The notes under the pieces: generated by a model
Databases searched by the model: none
Told to the model about the DNA's origin: nothing
The model's input: only the letters and a program-made list of their open reading frames with translations
Assembly: GCA_000333855.2 (NCBI GenBank)
Contig: CM007321.1
Coordinates: 30,954 to 94,953 of the forward strand
Length of the DNA: 64,000 nt
From: Endotrypanum monterogeii
Taxonomy: Eukaryota > Euglenozoa > Kinetoplastea > Trypanosomatida > Trypanosomatidae
Direction: 5' to 3'
Shown: one piece after another, positions 27,693 through 37,695 of the stretch
How positions within the stretch are numbered: position 1 is the first letter of the stretch
Layout: each line of letters begins with the position of its first letter
Position numbers and translations under genes: made by a program

Positions 27693-30056
27693 TCAGTCGT
27701 CCTTCTCACTGATGGGAAGCAGACCGTTGTCACGTATGTAAGATGATCGAATGTGCAGCCTCGACCCCCGAAACCGCTGCACCCCGTAGAGAGCATTCAG
27801 CTCGATCGTGGAGGCGATCACCCGCACCCCCTCCACCGCCTCGCCTTCGAGGAAGAGCCCATTGCCGCCGTTGTTCATGACGCTGGACCTCTCCAGAGTG
27901 CCTGTGCTTCCCTCGTACACCACAACACCGTCCGTCTTGTTCCCCTCTAGCGTCGACTCATACAGGTGAAAAGAAGAGTGACGCACACGCAAGCCAGCGT
28001 CATTCCCCTTTATCCTCGAGTGCCGAACCTCGACGCTGGCGCCACTGCAAGCGTAAAGGCCCGAAAAACCGCAGCGCGAGATGAGACACAAATCCAACTT
28101 GGCCCGAGTGCGGGGCCCTACAACGACGATGCCACCACCAGCGCCACCATAAAAATGACATGCCGTCGCCCAAAGTGTCGCGCCGTCACTCACCGAGAGC
28201 AACGGGATCGCGGGTACAGCAGCGGCAGCGGCAGAGGAGGGGTATACACACGTGACAGAGCCTGCACGCACGCTCGTCTCCCTCCCCTCCTCTTCCTCTT
28301 CCCCCCCGCTCCCCTGCACAAACACGATGCCTTTCAGATCCACCTGACTGGATGCCCCGCGGATGCAAAGGGCAGGCGCTAGCGGGGATGACGGTCGAAG
28401 CACCACAGCGGCACCGGGGAACGCACTCGTGAACTCTACATGTCCGCAGTTGTCCAGCACCAGCTCCTCGTAGTAAACACCAGGCTCCAGCACGACACAG
28501 TCGCCGCTGCGCAGAGTCGCAGAAGCCGCGGTGTAACAGTTAAGCTGAGAAGACGGCGTCCACACATGCACTCGACTGGGTGCGACCGGCTGTGACAGTG
28601 GTGGTGACGGTAGTCGGAATGTACCCCCGCGCATGGGTGGAGACGTCGGAGGCCGCGGTGGCGTGGCAGGAGAAAAGCCACTGAGTGGTTGGGAAGAGCT
28701 ACGTTGGCCGCCACGCGTCTTTGCCGTTGTGGTCGCAGCTGTAGCACACCGTCCTGCCTGTCCCCAACGGAAACGCGGAGACGAGGACGTCTGCGGTTTG
28801 TATTCCTCACGGCTACTGTGGGACGAGGTGATAGGTGAGCGGGTGCTCGTGCGGAACGTTGGTGAGCTGCTTCGCTTTGCCGCCAGCGGAGCAGGAAAGG
28901 CGGGCGACGAGGACGGAGGTGGGGAGCTGGGCGGATGGATCTGCCTACTGCCTCGCACAGATGAAGGGGGCCGACGGCGGCTAGCATCGGCCACCTCCCT
29001 TTGCCGGACACTGTGACTGCCCGTGCCCTCGGCCGTAGAATCCGCTCTGGAAGAGTATTCTACAAGACGCCCTGTGGGCGACTTGTGGAAGGGGGCCGGG
29101 GTTGAGCCCCTCGCCTTGATCGACAAACGAGGATGCTTTTCCTTCTCGTGAGTTGCCTGCACGCCACGACGACCCCCACCACTACCGCTGTTCACCTGTT
29201 CCAGGTGATCCGACGCATCGTTGCCGTTCCCACGCACGAGCCCGGTGGCGCTACGTGGCCTTTGCCCCCTGTCAGGCATGCCGCGCACTACGCCGTGGCT
29301 TCCCTGGTCGGGTGGTTTTGTCAAGACGTCGACAGCAGCCCGACCCTCCTGTAGCCGCGGCGGTGGCAGTGAGGGCGCCGTGGATGTTGTTGTCCGCGCC
29401 GCACCCCCCATACCTTCCGCCCCCCTCACCCTATCCTCCTCCTTTGCTAGCAAGAGAAATCGTTTGGCACATTGGGAAAAAAAATCTAGAAAGACTGCCG
29501 TATGCCTCAGCAGCTCAGTTCGCTCGATGGTGTTGCAATCACATCGGCCATGACGGCCCTCGCGGTCTGCACCAGGCACTGAAGCACTACGGACCTGGTG
29601 CCACTGCCGCGGCGAGGATCGCGAGCCCTGGGATGGCGCGAATGTTGACATCGTCGTCACACGCTCAGCCAATCGCCCAACGTCGACGGAGCACATCTGA
29701 TCGATCAACTGTGCCATTTCGCTGTGTCGCAGGTGGCGGTCTGCGGGAATGGGGGCATGCTCAATGGCAACAGGGGCACCAGACGCCGCGGAGGGTGCGC
29801 CATCATGGGAGGCTCTATGAAATAACGAGACTGCATCGTTTCGAGATGCGCGCAAAAATGTCTGAGAGGACGACGACTGCACCTCGCCCGTCCCCGTAGG
29901 CGCTGATGCTGCTCTCGCCAAGGCCGCATCCCCCACCCCGCGAGAAACCGAGTCCCGGCACGCGACCCCGGCAGACAATACAGCGGGAGCGTCGGTAAAA
30001 AATGAGTCGGAAGGCACGTGGTCGCCCGCATACCCCTGGCCCAGTGCCGTCAGCAT
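27693..30056 (-). CDS. Parallel beta-helix (PbH1) repeat protein
   Basis: 787 residues from the ATG at 30056; the frame extends to 30086 but only with a GTG. Residues 1-530 are low complexity (Ser, Arg, Pro, Gly rich, e.g. HPPSSPPPSSSPAFPAPLAA) and probably disordered. From about residue 530 a right-handed beta-helix is evident: LRSGDCVVLEPGVYYEELVL, then rungs such as CLISRCGFSGLYACSGASVE, SRIKGNDAGLRVRHSSFHLY, STLEGNKTDGVVVYEGSTGT and SVMNNGGNGLFLEGEAVEGV, each with N/G turns every ~23 residues. Such NosD/CASH modules occur in FBXO11 and SHCBP1-type proteins and in carbohydrate enzymes. No signal peptide, so a cytosolic scaffolding role is more likely than secretion. Confidence 0.85.
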   Translation of the reverse strand: MLTALGQGYAGDHVPSDSFFTDAPAVLSAGVACRDSVSRGVGDAALARAASAPTGTGEVQSSSSQTFLRASRNDAVSLFHRASHDGAPSAASGAPVAIEHAPIPADRHLRHSEMAQLIDQMCSVDVGRLAERVTTMSTFAPSQGSRSSPRQWHQVRSASVPGADREGRHGRCDCNTIERTELLRHTAVFLDFFSQCAKRFLLLAKEEDRVRGAEGMGGAARTTTSTAPSLPPPRLQEGRAAVDVLTKPPDQGSHGVVRGMPDRGQRPRSATGLVRGNGNDASDHLEQVNSGSGGGRRGVQATHEKEKHPRLSIKARGSTPAPFHKSPTGRLVEYSSRADSTAEGTGSHSVRQREVADASRRRPPSSVRGSRQIHPPSSPPPSSSPAFPAPLAAKRSSSPTFRTSTRSPITSSHSSREEYKPQTSSSPRFRWGQAGRCATAATTTAKTRGGQRSSSQPLSGFSPATPPRPPTSPPMRGGTFRLPSPPLSQPVAPSRVHVWTPSSQLNCYTAASATLRSGDCVVLEPGVYYEELVLDNCGHVEFTSAFPGAAVVLRPSSPLAPALCIRGASSQVDLKGIVFVQGSGGEEEEEGRETSVRAGSVTCVYPSSAAAAAVPAIPLLSVSDGATLWATACHFYGGAGGGIVVVGPRTRAKLDLCLISRCGFSGLYACSGASVEVRHSRIKGNDAGLRVRHSSFHLYESTLEGNKTDGVVVYEGSTGTLERSSVMNNGGNGLFLEGEAVEGVRVIASTIELNALYGVQRFRGSRLHIRSSYIRDNGLLPISEKDD

Positions 30057-30669
30057 AGCGCGCCCCCAGCCTCTCGGAAGCGCCACACGATGTCGTCTGA
30101 CTCCTTCACGCCGCGGATGATATCCTCAAATGGAGGTATTGATGCAGAGTCGTGACGGTGCAACAAGACCCCTCCTCCTCTTTCTCTTTTCGGATGTTGC
30201 TGGAAGTTCAGTGAATGGTATACTTACATTAGACGGTACGCACGTAATCTCGCGATCAAGTCTCCTGTACACACGCACACACACACACACATAAAAAAAA
30301 GAGAGAGAAAGAAAGAAAGAGAGAGAGAGAGAGATCTATTCACCTCTCCCGTCTTTTTCATTCCCCGTCTCCTCCCTCCAAAGAAGGAAACTATACCATT
30401 CCCTTCTCTGCAACTTGGCTTTGGATCGATAAACAAAAAAAAATATATATATATATATAGATGTTCGCCAAAAATCACTCTAGTGTTGTGCGTGTGTGGT
30501 GCTGAACAGGAGGCACGGGTGAATGGAGTAGACACGTATACATCAATGTGTGTATATATATTTTTTTTTCGTATGCGTGTGTGTGTGTATGTGGAGGGGA
30601 GAAGACGACGACAAGGGAAAGAGACGCAAGTAAAAATAAGAAGACGTGAACAGAGAGATCGGTAGAACG

Positions 30670-30700
<31 letters not shown>

Positions 30701-31231
30701 CGCGCGCGCGAAGCTACACAGTACAGCACACGCACACGTACAGACGTGTGTATGCGACGGTGGAATGCAGGGGATGAGCAGAGTGAAACGAAAAGGGGAA
30801 GACACGTGTGCGATGTCTATCACGAAGATTTTGAAAAGAGCAGTCAGGTTGCAGACTATGAGATGAGCATGCGGGATGTACCGCTGAGGAAACCCAAGAC
30901 GAGGAGGGGAAAGGAGGGGAGGCAGAAGAAAGTACCACGACGTGCGCGCGTGTATCTAGATGAAGTGGGTCGAGAAGTAGGGTAACGCGTGCGTCTCGAA
31001 TAAATAGAAACAGAGCGGAAAGGAGCACAGTCGGTGCACTGGGCGTTGTGTGTGTGTGGTGTGGGGGGGGGGGGCATGAATCTCCAGTGCACCAATGAAG
31101 CAAGTCGACACAGAGAGACACATACAAGGGGGGGAAATACCTGGCAGAGAGCATTAGAGGAGATGCAAAAGGATCGAGTGAGGTGAGCAGGGGGAGGGCT
31201 CAACTGGGGAAGCGTGGTGTTCGCATTGACA

Positions 31232-31282
<51 letters not shown>

Positions 31283-31581
31283 TGTGTCTGTGTGTGCGCG
31301 CTCGTTTATGAATCTCTAGCCCTTTCTATTTCTATCTATCTGTGTGGGTGAATGTGTGAGTGGGTGTGGGTGTAAATACTCAGCACATCTGTTATACATG
31401 CAAAACACAGACACACACACACACACCTCCCCTCCCCTCCCTGCCCTCTCCCACCTTTCCTTTGTTTGCCCTCCCCCACCCCACCCCACCCCTCGGGTCA
31501 CACCATCATCAGACCATCCGTATTGCTGAAGTGGATCAGTGAAGTCCGCCGGGAACACGATATATAAATAGATCAGATAGA
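30057..31581. other. Intergenic region rich in microsatellites
   Basis: No gene seen. (CA)n at 30271-30290 with (GA)n at 30301-30334, (TA)n at 30444-30459, (CA)n at 30671-30700, G12 run near 31063-31074, (CA)n then (TA)n at 31231-31279, C-rich sequence 31427-31495. Confidence 0.65.
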
Positions 31582-32394
31582 TCACAGCGGAACGAAAAGA
31601 TTTCCCTTCGTACTGTACTGATCACGTTTCGACTCGATTTGCCTCAATTCGGACTCGATGTTGCGCCGACGCTGCATAATCGATTGTGTATCAAAACGGA
31701 TGGGAATACGCGCTAGCTGCGCCTCCAACTCCTCCTGGCGCACATCCAGCTGCCGCAGGGTGTCTGCCTTCTCTTCTGCTGACACTCGGCGCTGACCAGC
31801 AGGGATCAGGGAGAGTTGCCTTTGTCGCTCCGCCTCTGCAGCAATCGCCTCCTTCTCTGCGGCCAACTCCGCCTTGCGCTGCTGTAGATATCGCGGAACC
31901 CGGGCCCGATTCGGTGCATCCACCTTGGATGACGCTGCAGTGGATGGGTTGACTGCAAGGCCACCACCGCCGCCGCCGCTGCCAGAGGCTGGATTCGCTC
32001 CAGCAGCCCGCAGAGCCCCAGGGCGACCTGACGGCCCTATGGCCGGCAGGGTACCACTGACGCGCCGCTTGGAGCCACTAGAGGTCGTCTCGCTATAGCA
32101 GAACGTTTGGCTCGCACCTTCGTCGCATTCGCGCACATAGACACGAATCTCCACCTCATCGCTTGCACCTCCGTTAGTACACGGTGCAGTGCAACCATCA
32201 GTCGCAGAGCCATCATCACCCCCGTCAGCCCGACCGTAGCCGTGCGAAGTAACGTGTTTGTATTGAGACTGTGTCCGCCTCACCAACTCCGCTTCGCGCC
32301 GCGCCGCCACCTCGTCCTGCATCCGGCGCTGCCGATTGAGAGCCTCCTGCTCGCGAATCTGCATCCGGTTCAGCTGCGCCGCATTTTGAGGCAT
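31582..32394 (-). CDS. Enkurin-domain protein
   Basis: 270 residues from the ATG at 32394 (MPQNAAQLNRMQIREQEALN). The N-terminal 50 residues are a charged helix, then a Ser/Gly-rich linker with GSGGGGGG. Residues about 162-270 fit the enkurin domain: RVPRYLQQRKAELAAEKEAI, VSAEEKADTLRQLDVRQEEL, RIPIRFDTQSIMQRRRNIES and a terminal ELRQIESKRDQYSTKGNLFV. Enkurin (FAP106 in Chlamydomonas) is an inner-junction and luminal protein of doublet microtubules in motile cilia, so a flagellar axoneme role is likely. The long upstream frame to 32793 only translates low-complexity leader and was not used. Confidence 0.85.
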   Translation of the reverse strand: MPQNAAQLNRMQIREQEALNRQRRMQDEVAARREAELVRRTQSQYKHVTSHGYGRADGGDDGSATDGCTAPCTNGGASDEVEIRVYVRECDEGASQTFCYSETTSSGSKRRVSGTLPAIGPSGRPGALRAAGANPASGSGGGGGGLAVNPSTAASSKVDAPNRARVPRYLQQRKAELAAEKEAIAAEAERQRQLSLIPAGQRRVSAEEKADTLRQLDVRQEELEAQLARIPIRFDTQSIMQRRRNIESELRQIESKRDQYSTKGNLFVPL

Positions 32395-32833
32395 CTTTGG
32401 CTGAAGGAGGAGGGGCGGTTGGAGTGTAAAATAATTTACATACACACACACAGACACACACACACACACACACACACAGAGAGAGAGAGTGACAAGAAAT
32501 TTCACGGGCCCCCGGGAGAGACGCGCCGCGTTAGGAGACTGTGGGATCTCCACCACCTCTTTTTTTTTCTTTGGTGTGTGTGTGTGTGTGTAAGGGGGAG
32601 AGGGGAAGAAGAAAAACGATGTGTCGAGTGTGTCTGCACGTGTAGATGTTGCTGTTGTTGTTGTTGTTTTTGTTTTCCTCTTGTGTGAAAAAAAAGGAGA
32701 GGGGGGAAGATGGACTATGATGAGTTGAAGGTGGAGAGGTAAGAGGAAGGGACGGGAGAGGGAGAGAGAGAGAAGTGCATGGTGAGCGTACATGTGTTCG
32801 CATTTATTTTTTTTTTTGAGTAGCTATCTCCCC

Positions 32834-33050
32834 ATATATATATATATATATATATATTTGGACGGAGATTGGTAGTTGAATATTGTGGGCGATAGGGAGT
32901 GAGTGCGCCCCCCAGAGACACACACACATGGGCGTATATGGGGGGGGGGAGAGTGATAGAGACAACGAACCCTAGGGGGTGAATATGTTGTAACAGGTTC
33001 TGGNNNNNNNNNNTTTTTTTTAGTTTTTTAGGTTAGTAGCTACTCCTACC

Positions 33051-33084
<34 letters not shown>

Positions 33085-33229
33085 TTGGACGGAGATTGGT
33101 AGTTGAATATTGTGGGCGATAGGGAGTGAGTGCGCCCCCCAGAGACACACACACATGGGCGTATATGGGGGGGGGAGAGAGAAAGAGACAACGAAACCTA
33201 GGGGATGCATATGATCTCACAGGTTCTGG
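32834..33229 (+). repeat. Tandem direct duplication around a 10-N gap
   Basis: Copy A spans about 32834-33003 and copy B about 33053-33229. Both start with (TA)n then TTGGACGGAGATTGGTAGTT (copy B CTTGG...), continue through a GCGCCCCCCAGAGACACACA stretch and end ACAGGTTCTGG. They differ at a handful of bases in the last 60 bp. The gap is at 33004-33013. Confidence 0.85.
33004..33013. other. Assembly gap (10 N)
   Basis: Ten Ns, a conventional size for a gap of unknown length, placed exactly where copy A of the tandem duplication ends. Confidence 0.95.
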
Positions 33230-33309
33230 ATCGGTGAAAGATGGCTGCGTGGACTTTCTTTTCGAGGACCATTGCTCACAAAACAAACACACAAACGCAC
33301 ACGCACTGC

Positions 33310-33633
33310 TCAAGGCCTGTTCAATTCATCTCTTATTTTCGACTTCAGTTGTGCCACGTCCGCCCCGATGACATAGCCTAGCATTTGCCCCGCTTTCACC
33401 AGCATAAACGTGGGCAACTGCATTACGCGGCACTTTGATACGATCTCCGTGTTGTTGTCTGCGTCCACCTTTGCAAATCGCACATTGGGAAAATCGTACG
33501 TGAGTCTATCCAGGTCCTTCTCGATGGTTTTGCATGGGCCGCACCACACTGCACTAAAGCACACGATGGTGAGCAGCGGCCCATTCGCGATTTCACGGAA
33601 CTGCTCGACGCCGTACACCTCAGTGAAGGGCAT
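33310..33633 (-). CDS. TRX: Thioredoxin
   Basis: 107 residues from the ATG at 33633 (MPFTEVYGVEQFREIANGPL). The active site WCGPC is in CFSAVWCGPCKTIEKDLDRL, and the cis-proline loop appears as QLPTFMLVKAG. Length and motif are those of a classical single-domain thioredoxin with no targeting peptide, so cytosolic. In trypanosomatids thioredoxin is reduced by trypanothione or tryparedoxin rather than by a thioredoxin reductase. The upstream frame to 33918 is low-complexity microsatellite translation. A (TA)n tract at 33697-33724 lies in the probable 5' region. Confidence 0.95.
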   Translation of the reverse strand: MPFTEVYGVEQFREIANGPLLTIVCFSAVWCGPCKTIEKDLDRLTYDFPNVRFAKVDADNNTEIVSKCRVMQLPTFMLVKAGQMLGYVIGADVAQLKSKIRDELNRP

Positions 33634-33695
33634 CTCCTGCCTCTCTGTCCTCTCTGTTTGCGTCCGTGAGCACTCAGCTTCTCGGTCCGTGGAAG

Positions 33696-33728
<33 letters not shown>

Positions 33729-33937
33729 AAGAGAAAGAGAAAGAGAGAGGTGTATAGAGGTATGTATGTGTGTGTATAGAAACGAGTAAGAAAAAAGGAA
33801 GGAATAGGAGAGGGAGGAAGAACCGTAAAGAAATATAATCTGTTTCACGTGGACTAGCAGAGGCGGAGAAAAAAAGGGAGATTGATGCAGTGACGTGTTG
33901 ACACGCGTGATTGCACACCCCACTAGGTATACATCTG

Positions 33938-33982
<45 letters not shown>

Positions 33983-34840
33983 ATTATACACCGAAGCGGG
34001 CAAGCCCCTCTTCCCTTTTCAGCCCCCCCCCCATCCTTCTGCTGCGCCCCCTGCGCACCTTACCTTCTCATGTACTCTGAAAAAGAGTGCCAACATGCGC
34101 AGGGTGCGAGGTTCATACACGCAAGCGCACTTTCCCTTTGAGTCATCGCTGTTGGATCGTTTCCCGTCTCGCAGTTATTACGTACTGTGGCCGCACGACG
34201 CGGTGGTGCCCCAACAACAAACACACACACACACACACAGGGGAGGAGGACAGAGAAGTCTGTAAAGGAGAAAAAAATAAACTCCTCCTCCACGCCCTCC
34301 CCGCCCCGCCCACCTCCAACTCTCTCCCCCGCAACTAAAAAAAAAAAAAACGCGCACCCCCTCAAGGCGTTGCTGCGACTACTGTAGGGAGATGTATGGG
34401 GTGACTCCTCGATCCCTTTCGCTTCGCCCAGCGACAGGGCCTCGTGCTACAGCCTTTGTCCGCGACGCCCATTGTACGTGTTGGCGTCTCTGATATGACC
34501 TCCTCCTCCCTTTGCACAAGCCATAGCCACAAGACGCACACAGAAAACTGCGACGTAGGTGGAGGTGAAAAAAGCTTTCACCGATGGAGACGCATCAAGT
34601 GTACCAAAGGCCTGCGGTGGAAGGAGCAGGGACAAGAAAACATGGCGATGGGGAAAGCGGGACGAGAAGAGATTTGAAGGGAGGGGGGAGGCAGTGTGGA
34701 AGCCCGTGAGAATATATTTCCACACAGCACACACCATTCTATCAATCTTCCGCTTCTGCTACGCCCCTCCTCCCTCCCTCCCTCCCTCCCTCCCTTCCCC
34801 GACAATCTCTGCCTCTTCCTCCCACTCCCACCCTCTCTCG
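33634..34840. other. Intergenic region
   Basis: No gene seen. (TA)n at 33697-33724 and 33941-33970 (followed by GT), (CA)n at 34221-34240, A-run at 34337-34350, (CTCC)n at 34770-34794. Confidence 0.65.
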
Positions 34841-36088
34841 TCAACCAGGTATGAGTGGGTCATCCGCATCTACTGGCCACCCCAGTCTCTTGAAAGTTTT
34901 TTCCATGTGCAGCGGCAGCGGCGCCGTGACGCAGACGAACTCGCCGCCGCTGTTCTTGTAGGGAAGCTGAACCTTTCGGTGGTGAAGGTGGAGTGGGATA
35001 TCTTTGCGCGCAGGATCCCAGAAAAGCGACATGGATTGCGGGAAGGCGCTCTCGCCACCGTACTTGGCGTCGCCGAGCAGCGGTGCACGCAGTGCGTGGG
35101 CAGCCATGATGCGCTCCTGATGCCGCCGCGTCGTGAGAGGATAAAACGAAATAAAGCTGCCAAACTCCAGCGCAGAAGCGTTCACGACGAACTCGGCAAT
35201 GCCCACCTTGGAGTTCGCGGTGGGGGTTGGGCGTGCCACGATGAGATCACCCCCCTGTCCCTTCTGCACTTCGAAGTGCATGCGGATACGGCCAAAATTG
35301 ACCGGTGGCTTCCCCACCGCAAAGCCCCAGTACACACTATTCGGAACGACGCGCTTTACAAACATGCGCCCTAGCATGCGATGCGCGTTCTTGCTGCGCG
35401 CCAACACCACGCACCCGCTGGTTTCGCTGTCGAGATTGTGGCATATGATGGGTGTCTGCGTGTTGGTGTATCGCCAGGCGGGAAGGAGGTCTGTAATGTT
35501 CATGGCAAGTGGGTCATGCGTCGGCATCATCGGCACGCCACTTGGCTTGTTGATCACAACCACATGCTCGTTTTTAAAAAGCACCATCTCCTGCGCCATC
35601 TCGCGCGCCCTCGCGGAGAGGTGAAACCTCTGCCTCCGCTCCTCTGCCTGCGGAGGCGACGACGACGGGCTCTGCAGCTCCACTCCACTCGGTGGTGCGA
35701 GCTGCCGCTCCCAGAAGCTCGCTGTCGGCACAACGAGAAGCTCATCGAACTCAAGACGATCTGTCAGTCGAGTGTACCGCTTCTTTCCGTTTTTTCGATA
35801 GCGATATATGTGCCCCTGCTGCACCAGACGCTTGACCGTCTCATAGTCCCACTCCGGGTGGTGTTGTGTGATGAAGTCATCTACCCGTTGACCGAACCAA
35901 TCCTGTGTGACAACGTGGTACTGCAGATCATTCGATTTGCGAGACAGCTCCTCGCGTGCCTGGAGAGAAAGCGGAAGATGCTGCCTGCGTCGTTTCTCCA
36001 GCGGCGCTGTCTGCGGGACCGGCTCCAGGTCTGAAACGTGCTTCACAAACGATGGCTGCCATGCCAAGAGCAGGCAAAGGCGCCGCAT
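34841..36088 (-). CDS. RluA-family pseudouridine synthase
   Basis: 415 residues from the ATG at 36088 (MRRLCLLLAWQPSFVKHVSD), whose basic, hydrophobic start could be a mitochondrial presequence. An S4-like region is suggested by QRVDDFITQHHPEWDYETVK and HIYRYRKNGKKRYTRLTDRL (68-111). The catalytic domain starts EHVVVINKPSGVPMMPTHD (174-192) and has the RluA motif as HNLDSETSGCVVLARSK (217-233), where the usual HRLD is HNLD; the catalytic Asp is D220. The second half has LRAPLLGDAKYGGE, the family's GD-x-KYGG signature. It isomerises uridine in rRNA or tRNA; target unknown. A longer frame to 36184 begins with non-homologous low-complexity sequence. Confidence 0.92.
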   Translation of the reverse strand: MRRLCLLLAWQPSFVKHVSDLEPVPQTAPLEKRRRQHLPLSLQAREELSRKSNDLQYHVVTQDWFGQRVDDFITQHHPEWDYETVKRLVQQGHIYRYRKNGKKRYTRLTDRLEFDELLVVPTASFWERQLAPPSGVELQSPSSSPPQAEERRQRFHLSARAREMAQEMVLFKNEHVVVINKPSGVPMMPTHDPLAMNITDLLPAWRYTNTQTPIICHNLDSETSGCVVLARSKNAHRMLGRMFVKRVVPNSVYWGFAVGKPPVNFGRIRMHFEVQKGQGGDLIVARPTPTANSKVGIAEFVVNASALEFGSFISFYPLTTRRHQERIMAAHALRAPLLGDAKYGGESAFPQSMSLFWDPARKDIPLHLHHRKVQLPYKNSGGEFVCVTAPLPLHMEKTFKRLGWPVDADDPLIPG

Positions 36089-37176
36089 GACTCTGTTTGG
36101 GCAACTGCAAGAGAATGGGTATGCTTTGGAGGTAACTCGTTGAGACGGAGCGAGAGCGCGACGTGCACACACACACGCACACACACATACACACAGAGAG
36201 AGACGAAGAATAAGGCAGACCGTCTGAGAAATTAAAGGAGGGAGTCACGCGGAGATACTTGGACTGGCAAGGAGGGAATACGCCTCGGCCGATACAAGGT
36301 GCGAAAAAATGTGTGGTGGGTTTGTGTGTACACTCGACTGTATGTGCGCCTTTTTCTGCCCGCCCTTTACACCAAGGTCAAACGCTGCCCCACAAAACAC
36401 ACGGAAGCAGGAAGATAAACACCCGGGAATATATACCTTGGCCGAGAGTCAATGGCGGGTGTTTGTGCTCCACGCAGGTGCTCCACTACACGGAATAGGC
36501 GAGCAGAGAAATGGGTCTGTGCAAATATGTACAGCAATGCAAACGAAGAAGAAGAATCAAAATGAGCAAGAAAAAGGGAAAAAGAAGTGATTGATCCATT
36601 GGAGTGTGTTCGAGGGGGAACCGCATCAAGGAAAGATAAAGAAGAAAAGGGAAGGGAAACGGGAGTGGGGCCGATAAAGGGGAAACAAGGAGCGGAAGGA
36701 CGTGCGCAGGTGAGGCGCACACAACCGAAAAGAGATACGGATGCACCTACATACATGAATGCATACCTGTGTCTCTCCCTGGGATAATTTTCAAGTACAC
36801 GTTAACAAGCACCCAAACACACTCAAGCACAGACATATTCTTCATTTTGTTGAAGACCTTCAAGATATGCAGCGACCATCTGACCCTCTTCTTCTTCCTC
36901 TCGCCGTCGTCACCATCGAGTCCTTCAATGAGCTGAATAGCAGTACTGACCACAGCAGGTGAAAAAGTCAGAACCGGGCGGTAAAGTCGGGGCCTTCACT
37001 TCGTTTTTTTTTTTTCCATGTGTACGCATGAACGTATGTTCGTGGGGAGGGGTGAAGGGAAAGGGGCTGAGGGTGAGAGGATCCTTCGATACCGCTGGAA
37101 AAAAAGTATGGGAGCGGCTGGGGAGAGAGAGATACCCCTCCCAACCCCACCTTGTGCTAGAGGCGCAAAGGGAAAG
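36089..37176. other. Intergenic region
   Basis: No gene with a proper start is seen. Short (CA)n at 36163-36190; T-run at 37004-37016. A minus-strand stretch at about 36830-36970 has some coding flavour but lacks an upstream ATG. Confidence 0.55.
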
Positions 37177-37695
37177 CTAAGCTGCACGCGCATCATCCTC
37201 ACCTGTTTTCAGAGCATTCCCGAGAGGCTGCACCCCTAAATCTTCCATCATGTGCGCATACTTTGGTGCGTAATCGTGCTTCCACGCACGAATGGCATCG
37301 GGAGCCTTCATCTTGAACACCTCCATTTTTCCGGCGGTACGCATCTCATGGTACTTCAGTAGTTCGCCGCGGAGGTACATAATGCGATAGCGTTGGTAAT
37401 TTTCCTCACGGTTGACCTCGTGTGCACACTCGTTCATCGCATCGCGATGGGGATAACAAAGCTTCATGTTGTACGGTTTTTGGACGTTGACGCATTGCTC
37501 ATACTTTTGGATGAAAGAAATGCACTTGCGCGTTGTCTCCTCCTTCATTCGTTGCAGAATGCCGTCATGAATACGGTGCTGCAGGTGCCGCTGCACCTCC
37601 GGCGGGGTGCGCGCCATCATCTCCTCCAGCTCCGCATTCAGTATTTTATCAGTTTCGTCATAGCCGATCTGGTCTGATTTGTCGTACGATGACAT
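37177..37695 (-). CDS. Twin CX9C (CHCH/CMC1-type) mitochondrial protein
   Basis: 172 residues from the ATG at 37695 (MSSYDKSDQIGYDETDKILN). Two CX9C motifs in a helical hairpin are visible: C-ISFIQKYEQ-C and C-YPHRDAMNE-C, about 18 residues apart. This is the pattern of Mia40-imported intermembrane-space proteins; the position of the motifs and the surrounding MKEETTRKCISFIQKYEQCV resemble CMC1-like factors for cytochrome c oxidase assembly. After the motif come charged helices (ENYQRYRIMYLRGELLKYHE) not found in the small yeast protein, so the protein is longer than usual. CHCH identity is clear; the complex it serves is inference. Confidence 0.85.
   Translation of the reverse strand: MSSYDKSDQIGYDETDKILNAELEEMMARTPPEVQRHLQHRIHDGILQRMKEETTRKCISFIQKYEQCVNVQKPYNMKLCYPHRDAMNECAHEVNREENYQRYRIMYLRGELLKYHEMRTAGKMEVFKMKAPDAIRAWKHDYAPKYAHMMEDLGVQPLGNALKTGEDDARAA

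Larger units (their letters stand above)
32395..33309. other. Intergenic region with tandem duplication and N gap
   Basis: No gene seen. (CA)n and (GA)n at 32443-32489, T-runs near 32560 and 32807, then two copies of a ~170 bp segment separated by 10 Ns and a short odd T-rich stretch. Confidence 0.65.

Noticed and set aside
36747..36972. Minus-strand frame with a coding-like stretch (VVSTAIQLIEGLDGDDGERK)
   Set aside because: No ATG ahead of the interesting part, only about 75 codons, and no recognised domain; may be a gene relic.
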